A stretch of 29,162 nucleotides of DNA, taken from positions 1 through 29,162 of IMG/VR virus record IMGVR_UViG_3300025276_000151; one strand, written 5' to 3'. The DNA is from a virus. This document shows positions 13,858 through 21,029 of the stretch, piece after piece. Made by a program: the position numbers and the translations under genes. The notes under the pieces are model-generated. The model saw only the letters and a program-made list of their open reading frames with translations. It did not search any database and had not been told where the DNA came from. Within the stretch, counting starts at the first letter, position 1, and each line of letters opens with the position of its first letter.

Positions 13858-15653
13858 GCGTAGAATTAAACGTAGAAACCAAAAAAGCGGAAAAAAACGT
13901 TGATGATTTAACTGGTGGAATTAAGAATTTAACCAAAGCAGTTGAAGATGGAAACGAACAAACCGCAGCCGGTTTAAAAAGCATTGAAGAAACTTCCAAA
14001 TCAACAGGGGAAGGGATTAAAGGTATTGGTAGTTCAATAAAAGCTGCCGGATTAGGATTGTTTTTAATTGCTTTAGAAAGCATGAAAGAATTGTTCATGC
14101 AAAATCAAGTGGTAGCCGATGCAGTAGGTGGTGCTTTTGAGGGATTAGCTTTGGTTTTCAATGATGTGTTTGGATTGTTGACAAATGGACAGGAGAGTGT
14201 TCAAAAATTGGGGGATGCCTTCGATAAATATTTTGGCGAACCTATAAAAACTGCTACACAAGCCTTTGAAAAATTCGGTGATGCATTCAGCAAGATATTC
14301 GGTGGTGATTTTAGTGGTGCGTTAGAATCTGCTCAAGAAGGGTTTAGTGGTTTAGGTGATGCAATATTACAAACAGGTGATGGTCTTGCAGAGGCTGCCA
14401 CAGATGCAGCAGAATATGCGGTTGATATAAAAGATGCAGCAGTTGCAAATGTTCAACTTGCAAAAGATGCACAAAAAGCGGAAGTAATAAATGCCGGTTT
14501 ACTTGAAAAGTACGACAGACAAGCAGAACAACAAAGGCAGATAAGGGATGAAGAAAGAAATTCAATCACAGATAGAATTGCAGCAAATGTAGAACTAGGA
14601 AGAATATTAGAAGAGCAGAATAAAAAAATGCTTGAAAATGCTAAGACAGTAGAAAAGGCAGCCCAAGTTGCATTTAATAGAAATAAAAGTTTAGAAAATG
14701 AAACCGCATTAATCGCTGCAAAGAATGAAGTGATGGCAGTAGAAGCCACTATTGAAGGCTTTAGATCAGAGAAACTAGCCAATGATTTAGCACTTGATAG
14801 GGAAAGAGTAGAACTAATAAATACTGAAGCAGAATCTGTATCTAATTTAGGTTTTGAAAGAAGAAAATTTGATGCAGAGCAAGAAACAAATGCAATAAAA
14901 AGAATTGAAAAACTAAAAGAAATAAACGAAGAAGAAAAACTAGTTGAGGCGGAAAGATTACAAGCAATAGTAGATGAGGCTAATACAGGAACACAAGCAA
15001 AAGTTGATGCACAAATTGCCTTAGATGAATTTATGCAAACCAGTAGGCAAGAATCTGTTACTTTAGAAAAAGAATATACAGAAGAATTAGCTGCTGAATT
15101 ACAAAAAAGAAAAGATGATGAATTAGCAGCCTTTGTTCAAAAAAAAGAAATAGAAATGGCAAAACTTGGTGTTTTGCAAAATGGGTTGGGTGTACTTAAA
15201 GGAGTAACTGAAGGTAATTTAAAACTTCAAAAAGGAATAATTGTAGCGGATGCAGCAGCAAGTATTGGACAGGTTATAATGAGTACTCAAATAGCAAACG
15301 CAAAAGCATCTGCAGCATCTCCACTTACTTTTGGAATGCCTTGGGTGGCAATTAATACAGCAAATGCAGCAATAGGAATTGCGGCAACAATCGCATCATC
15401 CAAAAAAGCATTATCTGCAATAGGTAAAGGTGGATCAATAGCATCTGAAGTTTCACCTAGTAGAATAGGAGGAAGCGGATCAGCAACAATGGAATCACAA
15501 GCACCCGAATTTAATATAGTAGGTACAAGTGGAGCAAATCAAATTGCAGATGTAGTTTCATCCCAAGCACCTATAAAAGCGTTTGTGGTTGCTAATGATG
15601 TTACAACGGCACAAGCATTAGATAGGAATATTGTAGAATCCGCAACACTGTAA
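13842..15653 (+). CDS. Tape measure protein
   Basis: This 603-residue protein sets tail length. It starts AEEVSVELNVETKKAEKNVD, typical of tape measure N-termini. A hydrophobic segment follows near 68-80 (AAGLGLFLIALES), then repeated short AFEKFGDAF-type segments. A long charged coiled coil runs from about 220-440 (EKYDRQAEQQRQIRDEERNS and others). A hydrophobic Ala-rich C-terminal part follows (IIVADAAASIGQVIMSTQIA, then WVAINTANAAIGIAATIASS), likely the membrane-interacting segment. At about 0.15 nm per residue the tail would be about 90 nm (inference). It is the last gene of the tail operon; no terminator is seen before copy 3 of CGTTATATA. Confidence 0.85.
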   Translation: MAEEVSVELNVETKKAEKNVDDLTGGIKNLTKAVEDGNEQTAAGLKSIEETSKSTGEGIKGIGSSIKAAGLGLFLIALESMKELFMQNQVVADAVGGAFEGLALVFNDVFGLLTNGQESVQKLGDAFDKYFGEPIKTATQAFEKFGDAFSKIFGGDFSGALESAQEGFSGLGDAILQTGDGLAEAATDAAEYAVDIKDAAVANVQLAKDAQKAEVINAGLLEKYDRQAEQQRQIRDEERNSITDRIAANVELGRILEEQNKKMLENAKTVEKAAQVAFNRNKSLENETALIAAKNEVMAVEATIEGFRSEKLANDLALDRERVELINTEAESVSNLGFERRKFDAEQETNAIKRIEKLKEINEEEKLVEAERLQAIVDEANTGTQAKVDAQIALDEFMQTSRQESVTLEKEYTEELAAELQKRKDDELAAFVQKKEIEMAKLGVLQNGLGVLKGVTEGNLKLQKGIIVADAAASIGQVIMSTQIANAKASAASPLTFGMPWVAINTANAAIGIAATIASSKKALSAIGKGGSIASEVSPSRIGGSGSATMESQAPEFNIVGTSGANQIADVVSSQAPIKAFVVANDVTTAQALDRNIVESATL

Positions 15654-15675
15654 ACACAAAAACAAAATTTAAAAA

Positions 15676-15684
15676 CGTTATATA
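15676..15684 (+). promoter_or_regulatory. CGTTATATA motif, copy 3 (protease/head operon)
   Basis: Exact CGTTATATA ends 3 nt before the ATG at 15688 in the 34-nt gap after the tape measure gene. Five A lie 13 nt upstream of the motif where copies 2, 4 and 5 have AAAAT. Confidence 0.7.
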
Positions 15685-15687
15685 GTT

Positions 15688-16596
15688 ATGAAAATAGTCG
15701 AATTATTTTTAGATGATAATGAAGAAAGCGGAATTGAAGCAATTAGTATAGTAGAATCACCTGCAATTGAAAGTGATTTTATTGCTTTAAAATCTGATGA
15801 AGTAAAACTTGCAGAAGTTGACAAAGAAAAAAAGATATTAATGGGTGCTTTGTTAATTCCAAATAAGCCGATTTACCGAAAAACAGAAGGTGAAGAGTAC
15901 TATATTTATTTTTCAAAAGAAACTGTTTTAAAAGCCTCACAAAGGTACTTGATGAATGGCTATCAAGGCAATTCAACACTAGAACATTCTGATAATTTAG
16001 AAGGGTTGACATTGGTTGAAAGTTGGATAGTAGAAGATGAAGTTCAAGATAAATCAAGGAAGTATGGATTGAATGCCCCAGTGGGGACTTGGATGGGAAC
16101 GATCAAAGTAAACAATGATGATGTTTGGAATGATTATGTAAAAACCGGAAAAGTAAAAGGATTTAGTATAGAAGGCTTTTTTGCCGATAAAATAGAAGCA
16201 CAAAAAATGAGTAAAGAAGAAAAAGAAGCAGAATTATTGCTTAGTAAAATCACAAGCATTGTCAAAGGTGAAAGGGTTGATTTAGGATTAAAAGAAGATA
16301 TTCAAAAATTAATTGATGATGCCGAAGGAATAAGAAAAGACGCTGAAAATATATCAGATATAGCATCAAAAGGATTAAAAATATCAAATTCTACAATTCA
16401 AAATATTAAATCTTTAAATACTAAAATAGATAAAAAATTAAATGAAGTAGAAAAATCAGCAAAAGAATTAGGAGTTGATCCTAAGAATATCTTGGGTTAT
16501 AGTAAATTAAGTAAAAACACTAAACAGATAATTAAAAATTATACTTCTTATATTGAAAAAGCAGATAAAAGTTTTAAAAGTTTAAAAATGAATTAA
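15688..16596 (+). CDS. Prohead serine protease, XkdF-like, with coiled-coil tail
   Basis: This 302-residue protein combines a protease with a scaffold-like tail. Residues 1-172 resemble XkdF-type prohead proteases: MGALLIPNKPIYR (52-64), the His of NSTLEHSDN (His100), ESWIVED (111-117) and the Ser of VKGFSIEGFF (Ser160). His100 and Ser160 fit the catalytic pair of herpesvirus/HK97-type head proteases. Residues 175-302 are Lys/Glu/Ile-rich coiled coil ending with KELGVDPKNILGY (from about 259), a motif repeated in the next gene. It would cleave scaffold and capsid N-termini during head maturation; the tail could place it inside the prohead. Confidence 0.75.
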   Translation: MKIVELFLDDNEESGIEAISIVESPAIESDFIALKSDEVKLAEVDKEKKILMGALLIPNKPIYRKTEGEEYYIYFSKETVLKASQRYLMNGYQGNSTLEHSDNLEGLTLVESWIVEDEVQDKSRKYGLNAPVGTWMGTIKVNNDDVWNDYVKTGKVKGFSIEGFFADKIEAQKMSKEEKEAELLLSKITSIVKGERVDLGLKEDIQKLIDDAEGIRKDAENISDIASKGLKISNSTIQNIKSLNTKIDKKLNEVEKSAKELGVDPKNILGYSKLSKNTKQIIKNYTSYIEKADKSFKSLKMN

Positions 16597-16625
16597 AGAA
16601 TAAGTTAAAATAAAACACAAAAACA

Positions 16626-17060
16626 ATGAACATACAAAACAATTTACAAAACATACTAGACAAATTTCCTAAAAATAAAGTTGAATTAGCAAATCATAGG
16701 GTTGAATTAACCATTATAACGGATATTCAAAAATATTTAAAAAGTGCTGAAGGTTATTTTGATGAGGCTATGAATTCTGAAGAGGAACTTTCAGGATACA
16801 CTTCAGAAATAGAAAATACAAAAGATTTATTAAAAAGATCAATAGATGTTGCAAAAAGTGAAGTTGAATATTTAAAAACAGGAATAAAGGGTGATGTAGA
16901 CGATATAAAAAACAGAGCATCAAAAGCAGCAGGAGAATTAGGCATTGATATTAAAGATATTAAAGGCATGAAAGAATTAGAAGGATTACTTCAAGAAGGA
17001 AAACTAGCTGCCAAAAGTTTAGAAAATGAAATAAAATTCGCATCAAAATTAGCTAAGTAA
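16626..17060 (+). CDS. Helical scaffold-like protein, 144 aa
   Basis: It is almost wholly helical and charged, with GELGIDIKDIKGMKELEGLL from residue 103 matching KELGVDPKNILGYSKL in the C-terminal tail of the upstream protease. The shared motif and the downstream helix in both proteins suggest a common ancestor domain, probably an internal head or scaffold element. No Cys and no membrane segment are seen. The ATG follows an A-rich leader (AAAACACAAAAACA), and the next gene begins directly after its stop with GTG. Confidence 0.55.
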   Translation: MNIQNNLQNILDKFPKNKVELANHRVELTIITDIQKYLKSAEGYFDEAMNSEEELSGYTSEIENTKDLLKRSIDVAKSEVEYLKTGIKGDVDDIKNRASKAAGELGIDIKDIKGMKELEGLLQEGKLAAKSLENEIKFASKLAK

Positions 17061-17282
17061 GTGCAAGGCATAAATCGTGATAGCGTAATACCTAGTAGAT
17101 CATCACCTAAATCAAATACTCGTGCTTGTTTGTGTGCAGATAAAGCGACATACTCAAGGGATTGTTGCGAAGGTGCTATGATGAATCAAGGCATTGGAAA
17201 CGTTACAGGTAATTATGTGAACCTAGCACAAGAAGATGATAATTTAATTCTTCAAGAAGACTATTCAACAATTTACACATAA
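17061..17282 (+). CDS. Small Cys-rich conserved protein, 73 aa
   Basis: It starts with GTG at 17061 immediately after the previous stop. The core ACLCADKATYSRDCCEGAMM, then NQGIG (about 22-46), with C-x-C and CC, is a signature I associate with small proteins of Bacteroidetes phages (the usual form has TYS..CCDGS..AQGIG). It lies in the head gene block and could be a minor virion protein stabilised by disulphides or metal. It ends sharing a base with the next ATG. Confidence 0.65.
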   Translation: MQGINRDSVIPSRSSPKSNTRACLCADKATYSRDCCEGAMMNQGIGNVTGNYVNLAQEDDNLILQEDYSTIYT

Positions 17283-17737
17283 TGGGAAATTTAAAAATAA
17301 GTGAATTACCAAATGCAACCGCATTAACAAATGGCGAATTATTGGTAGTTGTTCAAAGCAGCAACACAAAACAATCAACGATTGGATCAATTAGTAATTA
17401 CATAAATTCCATTTCATTGACTGTAGCAGCAGGGCAAACAGTTAACTTGTCAGACGCTGCTTATTCTAGTTTAAGTCTCTTAAAATTGACGTATACGGCA
17501 GCAGGTGGTGCTGAGAACATGACTATGAACCTACCCGATGCAACAACAAACGCAAACAGGTTAATTAGGTTTATTTCTGACACAACATTTACCACAAATA
17601 CAAGGGTTAATTTAACTGCTATTAATTCACAGACAATTGATGGTTCAACAGATGCCTATATAATCAACAAAGAATATGAAGGTGTTCAGTTGTGGAGTGA
17701 CGGAATAGAATGGTTCATAATTCAAAAGAAAAGTTAA
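17282..17737 (+). CDS. Virion surface/decoration-like protein, 151 aa
   Basis: It begins LKISELPNATALTNGELLVV, a motif often found at the N-terminus of phage fibre and decoration proteins, where it attaches the protein to the virion. The rest is beta-rich, with Thr/Asn-rich strands and a closing strand VQLWSDGIEWFIIQKK. The closing WFII strand resembles that of the protein at 18373-18792 (EWYIIGGVGIWA). It lies between head genes, so head fibre or head decoration is my best guess. It is last in the protease operon. Confidence 0.55.
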   Translation: MGNLKISELPNATALTNGELLVVVQSSNTKQSTIGSISNYINSISLTVAAGQTVNLSDAAYSSLSLLKLTYTAAGGAENMTMNLPDATTNANRLIRFISDTTFTTNTRVNLTAINSQTIDGSTDAYIINKEYEGVQLWSDGIEWFIIQKKS

Positions 17738-17761
17738 AAATGCAAAATTAATTTCAATAAA

Positions 17762-17770
17762 CGTTATATA
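17762..17770 (+). promoter_or_regulatory. CGTTATATA motif, copy 4 (scaffold/capsid operon)
   Basis: Exact CGTTATATA ends 3 nt before the ATG at 17774 in the 36-nt gap after the decoration-like gene. AAAAT at 17744-17748 lies 13 nt upstream of the motif. Confidence 0.7.
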
Positions 17771-17773
17771 AAT

Positions 17774-18376
17774 ATGAAATCGAATGATATAGTGAATCAA
17801 ATCAAAACACTTCTAAACATCGAAGTAAAACTTGAGGCGATGAAATTAGAAAATGGGACTGTTGTAGAAGCAGAATCATTTGAAAGCGGTAAAGAAATTT
17901 TCATTGTTACAGATGATGAAAGGGTTGCTTTGCCAGTTGGTGAATATATGCTTGAGGATTCAAGGCTTTTGGTTGTAGAAGAAGAAGGAATGATTTCCGA
18001 TGTAAGGGAAGTTAGTGATGAAGTTCCGGAAAAAGAAGAAGAGACTGAAGAAGAGACTGAAGATATGGCTGATGAAGGTAACTATGTTACCAAAGATTCA
18101 TTTAAAGAAATGGAGGCTAAAATTCAAAATCTTGAAGATGCAATTGCAGATTTAAAATCTGACAAAGTAGAAGCATCTGATGATTCAAGTACTTTAAAAT
18201 CCAGAACAGTAAAGGAAGAATTTAGTGCTGAAAAACTTTCATCTGAACCGGCTGCTGAAGCAATCAAACATAACCCGGAAGGGGAGACATTAAAAGAAAT
18301 GAAATTTGTTTATTCTCCAAACAGAATAGAAAGTTCATTAGATAGAATTTTAAACAAAATAAATAACATAAAATGA
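17774..18376 (+). CDS. Capsid scaffold-like protein, 200 aa
   Basis: An N-terminal beta region contains TVVEAESFESGKEIFIVTDD, then VALPVGEYMLEDSRLLVVEE, a pattern I associate with a protein just upstream of the capsid gene in Bacteroidetes phages. A very acidic stretch follows (EKEEETEEETEDMADEG, near 97-113), then a coiled coil (DSFKEMEAKIQNLEDAIADL) and a C-terminal region ending in a basic helix (SSLDRILNKINNIK). The acidic linker, coiled coil and basic end fit a scaffolding protein that binds the capsid protein and is removed by the protease. It is first gene under CGTTATATA copy 4. Confidence 0.6.
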   Translation: MKSNDIVNQIKTLLNIEVKLEAMKLENGTVVEAESFESGKEIFIVTDDERVALPVGEYMLEDSRLLVVEEEGMISDVREVSDEVPEKEEETEEETEDMADEGNYVTKDSFKEMEAKIQNLEDAIADLKSDKVEASDDSSTLKSRTVKEEFSAEKLSSEPAAEAIKHNPEGETLKEMKFVYSPNRIESSLDRILNKINNIK

Positions 18377-18792
18377 GTACAACAAGTAACACATCAAATG
18401 ACATTGTATACGTACAAGCATCACAAGAAATTGTAACCGGATCAGCAGCTATTCCTGCAGGATCAGCAGGTGTTGATCAAAACGTAGCAACAGATGCCCT
18501 AATAACCACTCTGCCAAAGATTGAAGCAGGTGATTTGGGTTTAACATACCTATTTAGAAACACAGGTGCAGATGGAAACAACACAATTACATTGTCTCCA
18601 AATGCAGCCGATGCAATTCATGGAACTATTGCCAATGCTGCTGCTGATTCAGTCGCCGGTGGTGTAGTAGATAAAGATTTTATAAACACAAAAGCAACTG
18701 CAAACAAAGGTGATTATGTGGTTTTAAGGGCAGTAGCCTTAACTGAATGGTACATCATCGGTGGTGTAGGTATTTGGGCATCTGAAGCATAA
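18373..18792 (+). CDS. Head decoration-like protein, 139 aa
   Basis: The protein is Ala/Gly/Thr-rich, beta-rich and Cys-free (SGVDQ-type loops, then NNTITLSPNAADAIHGTIAN), ending EWYIIGGVGIWASEA. It lies directly before the major capsid gene with a 4-base ATGA overlap to the scaffold-like gene, the common place for a decoration protein. Its final strand resembles that of the protein at 17282-17737, so the two may be related. No specific family is recognised. Confidence 0.5.
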   Translation: MSTTSNTSNDIVYVQASQEIVTGSAAIPAGSAGVDQNVATDALITTLPKIEAGDLGLTYLFRNTGADGNNTITLSPNAADAIHGTIANAAADSVAGGVVDKDFINTKATANKGDYVVLRAVALTEWYIIGGVGIWASEA

Positions 18793-18817
18793 TTAAAAAT
18801 TTAAAAATATAAAAAAA

Positions 18818-19771
18818 ATGAATTTAAAAAACATACAATTAGGTACAACTACCAATATTACTACTAGTTATGCAGGTGAATTTGCAGGTGAATATATCGC
18901 TGCTGCTTTGCTTTCAGCAAGTACGATCAATGATGGTGGTGTAACCGTTAAGCCAAATATTTCTTTTAAAGAAGTAATCAAAAAATTAGACACAGGTTCA
19001 TTGGTTCAAGATGCCACTTGTGATTTTAATCCTAATTCTTCAGTTACGTTAACTGAAGTGATTTTGCAACCGGATGAATTTCAAGTAAATCTTCAGCTTT
19101 GTAAGCAGGATTTTGTAAGTGATTGGGAAAGTCAATCTATGGGATATGGAATGGCACAAACACTTCCCCCCAAGTTTTCAGATTTTATGATTGCTCATGT
19201 TGCTGCTGAAGTTGCACAAAAGACTGAAACCACAATGTTTCAAGGATTCGCTGCAAACGTTGGTGAATTTAACGGATATGAAACACTTCTAGCAGGTGAT
19301 GATACAGTTGTAGATGTTGCTGCCGTTGGTGGTGGTGTTGATGCTGCAAACGTAATTGCTCAATTATCTAGGGTAGTGGATTCCATTCCTGCCGCACTTT
19401 ACGGAAAAGAAGATTTATTTCTTTATGTACCTTCTAGCATTGCAAAGTTTTACGTCCAAGCATTGGGTGGATTTGCAGCAGCAGGTTTAGGTGCAAATGG
19501 TGTGAACAACATGGGAACACAATGGTGGAATAACGGAAGTTTGACTGTTAACGGAGTAAAGATTTTTGTTTCTCCGGGACTTTCTAATAATAAAATGATT
19601 GCAGCGACAAGAAGCAACTTGTTTTTTGGAACTGGTTTATTAAATAATTTACAAGAATTACGCATAATTGACATGTCCGAAATTGACGGAAGCCAAAATT
19701 GCAGATTTGTAATGCGTTATACCGCAGGTGTAGCCGTGGGAATTGGTTCTGACGTTGTTTTTTATTCATAA
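18818..19771 (+). CDS. Major capsid protein
   Basis: This 317-residue protein lies between the decoration-like gene and a strong terminator, the layout of the most expressed head gene. It contains EVILQPDEFQVNLQLCKQDF, then VSDWESQSMGYGM, and later LFLYVPSSIAKFYVQALG and SLTVNGVKIFVSPGL, which resemble capsid proteins of Bacteroidetes phages with an HK97-type fold. The C-terminus ends as a beta strand (AVGIGSDVVFYS). The leader is very A-rich (AAATATAAAAAAA) with no Shine-Dalgarno. The HK97 fold is inferred from family resemblance and context. Confidence 0.8.
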   Translation: MNLKNIQLGTTTNITTSYAGEFAGEYIAAALLSASTINDGGVTVKPNISFKEVIKKLDTGSLVQDATCDFNPNSSVTLTEVILQPDEFQVNLQLCKQDFVSDWESQSMGYGMAQTLPPKFSDFMIAHVAAEVAQKTETTMFQGFAANVGEFNGYETLLAGDDTVVDVAAVGGGVDAANVIAQLSRVVDSIPAALYGKEDLFLYVPSSIAKFYVQALGGFAAAGLGANGVNNMGTQWWNNGSLTVNGVKIFVSPGLSNNKMIAATRSNLFFGTGLLNNLQELRIIDMSEIDGSQNCRFVMRYTAGVAVGIGSDVVFYS

Positions 19772-19790
19772 TAAATTTTAACCATAAACA

Positions 19791-19826
19791 AGGGGTAGGT
19801 GGGAATGTCTATCTACCCCTTTTTTA
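19791..19826 (+). terminator. Intrinsic terminator after the capsid gene
   Basis: AGGGGTAG pairs with CTACCCCT across about 12 nt and a T tract follows. It lies between the capsid gene and the tail tube gene, where no new promoter is apparent. It may therefore act partially and set the capsid/tail-tube ratio. The stem resembles the terminator at 8760. Confidence 0.9.
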
Positions 19827-19842
19827 TTAAAACAAAAAAAAT

Positions 19843-20382
19843 ATGGCTTGTAACGTAACCGCAGGAAGAGTACTTCCATGCAAAGCAGGATTCGGAGGAA
19901 TCAAGGCTGCTTACTTTTTTGACTTAGATGCACTTGGTGTATTGACATATACAGATGGGGTAATTAGTGCAATAGCAGGTACTCCGACAGTTTATGAATT
20001 TGATGTTAAAAACACATCATCACTAGAAACTGCTATAAATAGTTCTAGGGAAACCGGAACTACATTTTATGAACAAACGCTTAGTTTAACTTTAACTTAT
20101 CTAGATGCACCAACACAAGAGCAGATCAAATTGATTGCTTGGGGGCGTCCTAGTGTCTCGGTTGAAGATTATTATGGTAATATGTTCATTGCAGGATTGG
20201 AAAATGGAATGGAAATGACAGGGGGAACAATAGGCACAGGCACACAACCTTCCGATTTGAGCGGATTCACTATGACATTAGTAGGGCAAGAAGTTGATCC
20301 TGCTACATTCATTACACCAACATTGATAACTGGAGCAACACAAGGAACAAAAATTGATCCTACTGCTGCGGTATCACCTTAA
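19843..20382 (+). CDS. Major tail (tube) protein
   Basis: This 179-residue protein begins ACNVTAGRVLPCKAGFGGIK, then AAYFFDLDAL, the Cys-containing N-terminal pattern of major tail proteins in Bacteroidetes siphoviruses. The middle contains beta strands with ETGTTFYEQTLSLTLTYLDA, then TQEQIKLIAWGRPSVSVEDY, and a late GFTMTLVGQEVDPATF, typical of a tube protein hairpin. It would polymerise into the tail tube. It stands between two terminators; no promoter is seen between 19826 and 19843, so expression likely depends on read-through from the capsid gene. Confidence 0.75.
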   Translation: MACNVTAGRVLPCKAGFGGIKAAYFFDLDALGVLTYTDGVISAIAGTPTVYEFDVKNTSSLETAINSSRETGTTFYEQTLSLTLTYLDAPTQEQIKLIAWGRPSVSVEDYYGNMFIAGLENGMEMTGGTIGTGTQPSDLSGFTMTLVGQEVDPATFITPTLITGATQGTKIDPTAAVSP

Positions 20383-20401
20383 TTAATTATTCTCTTCTAG
20401 T

Positions 20402-20434
20402 AAAAGCATCTCTTTGGGGGGGTGCTTTTTTTTT
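20402..20434 (+). terminator. Intrinsic terminator after the tail tube gene
   Basis: AAAAGCA (20402-20408) pairs with TGCTTTT (20423-20429) around a loop with a run of seven G, followed by more T. It ends the capsid/tail-tube unit. Confidence 0.8.
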
Positions 20435-20461
20435 GTCTTATTTTCACATTTTTTAACTTTC
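20432..20461 (+). promoter_or_regulatory. Candidate promoter TTTG-N18-TAACTTTC
   Basis: TTTG 20432-20435 is spaced 18 nt from TAACTTTC 20454-20461, one base from TAnnTTTG. It starts in the terminator T tract and lies 13 nt before the ATG at 20475. It is a plausible host-type promoter for the micro-gene. Confidence 0.4.
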
Positions 20462-20474
20462 AAATCTTACATAG

Positions 20475-20636
20475 ATGCAAGAAATACACAATCAAATTCA
20501 ATCGTTAGAATCACAATTAACCGGTAATATGTTTAGTGACATGGAAATAAAAGATAAAATACATAATTTAAAAATGAAAGTAAGTGGTTCTAAACCGTGT
20601 TCATCGGAAATTGATTGTATTGGGTGTGGTTCTTAA
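20475..20636 (+). CDS. Small protein with CIGCGS C-terminus, 53 aa
   Basis: The ATG at 20475 opens a 53-codon frame ending TAA 20634-20636, between a terminator and CGTTATATA copy 5. The first 35 residues are helical (MQEIHNQIQSLESQLTGNMF, then MEIKDKIHNLKMK). The end is PCSSEIDCIGCGS, a Cys signature I associate with small proteins of many marine and Bacteroidetes phages. The three Cys may bind metal. The function is unknown. Separate flanking signals suggest independent transcription from the portal operon. Confidence 0.65.
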   Translation: MQEIHNQIQSLESQLTGNMFSDMEIKDKIHNLKMKVSGSKPCSSEIDCIGCGS

Positions 20637-20657
20637 AACAAAATCTATCTTTTTTTG

Positions 20658-20666
20658 CGTTATATA
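20658..20666 (+). promoter_or_regulatory. CGTTATATA motif, copy 5 (portal operon)
   Basis: Exact CGTTATATA ends 3 nt before the ATG at 20670. AAAAT at 20640-20644 lies 13 nt upstream of the motif, the same spacing as copies 2 and 4. Like copy 2 it is preceded by TTTTG. Confidence 0.7.
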
Positions 20667-20669
20667 TGT

Positions 20670-21029
20670 ATGATTGTACTAACAACATCAGCAATTGCAC
20701 AAACATTTAAGGTAATACCAAGGGATTATTCTTTAACCGCATTTACAATGAGTATAAGAGACGATAGCACAAATGTGACTGTGACATATAATATTACTGG
20801 TGCAAGTGTGTCGGGTAATTATGTTACTTATCAGAATATATTTTCACCCATTTTAGTTGAAAATCATTTTTATGATATGACGCTTTATGTAGGAACAAAC
20901 ATAATTTTTAAGGATCGAATATTTTGCACTGATCAAACGATTAATCAAGTTAATAATGATTATTACAAATTAAATAAAGGGCAGTTTACAACGGATGATT
21001 CTTTTAATAATGAATACATAGTAACATGA
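20670..21029 (+). CDS. Conserved structural-region protein, 119 aa
   Basis: I choose ATG 20670 (MIVLTTSAIAQTFKVIPRDY) over an in-frame TTG at 20655, which would translate the CGTTATATA motif. The protein is beta-rich with a C-terminal KDRIFCTDQTINQVNNDYYK, a pattern I associate with a small protein placed beside portal genes in Bacteroidetes phages. The first dozen residues look weakly hydrophobic but not like a clear signal peptide. It overlaps the portal gene by 4 bases (ATGA). It may be a neck or tail component; the exact role is unknown. Confidence 0.6.
   Translation: MIVLTTSAIAQTFKVIPRDYSLTAFTMSIRDDSTNVTVTYNITGASVSGNYVTYQNIFSPILVENHFYDMTLYVGTNIIFKDRIFCTDQTINQVNNDYYKLNKGQFTTDDSFNNEYIVT

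Noticed and set aside
20655-20669. TTG start at 20655 for the gene before the portal
   Set aside because: It would encode the CGTTATATA motif itself; ATG 20670 keeps the same 3-nt spacing as the other copies.
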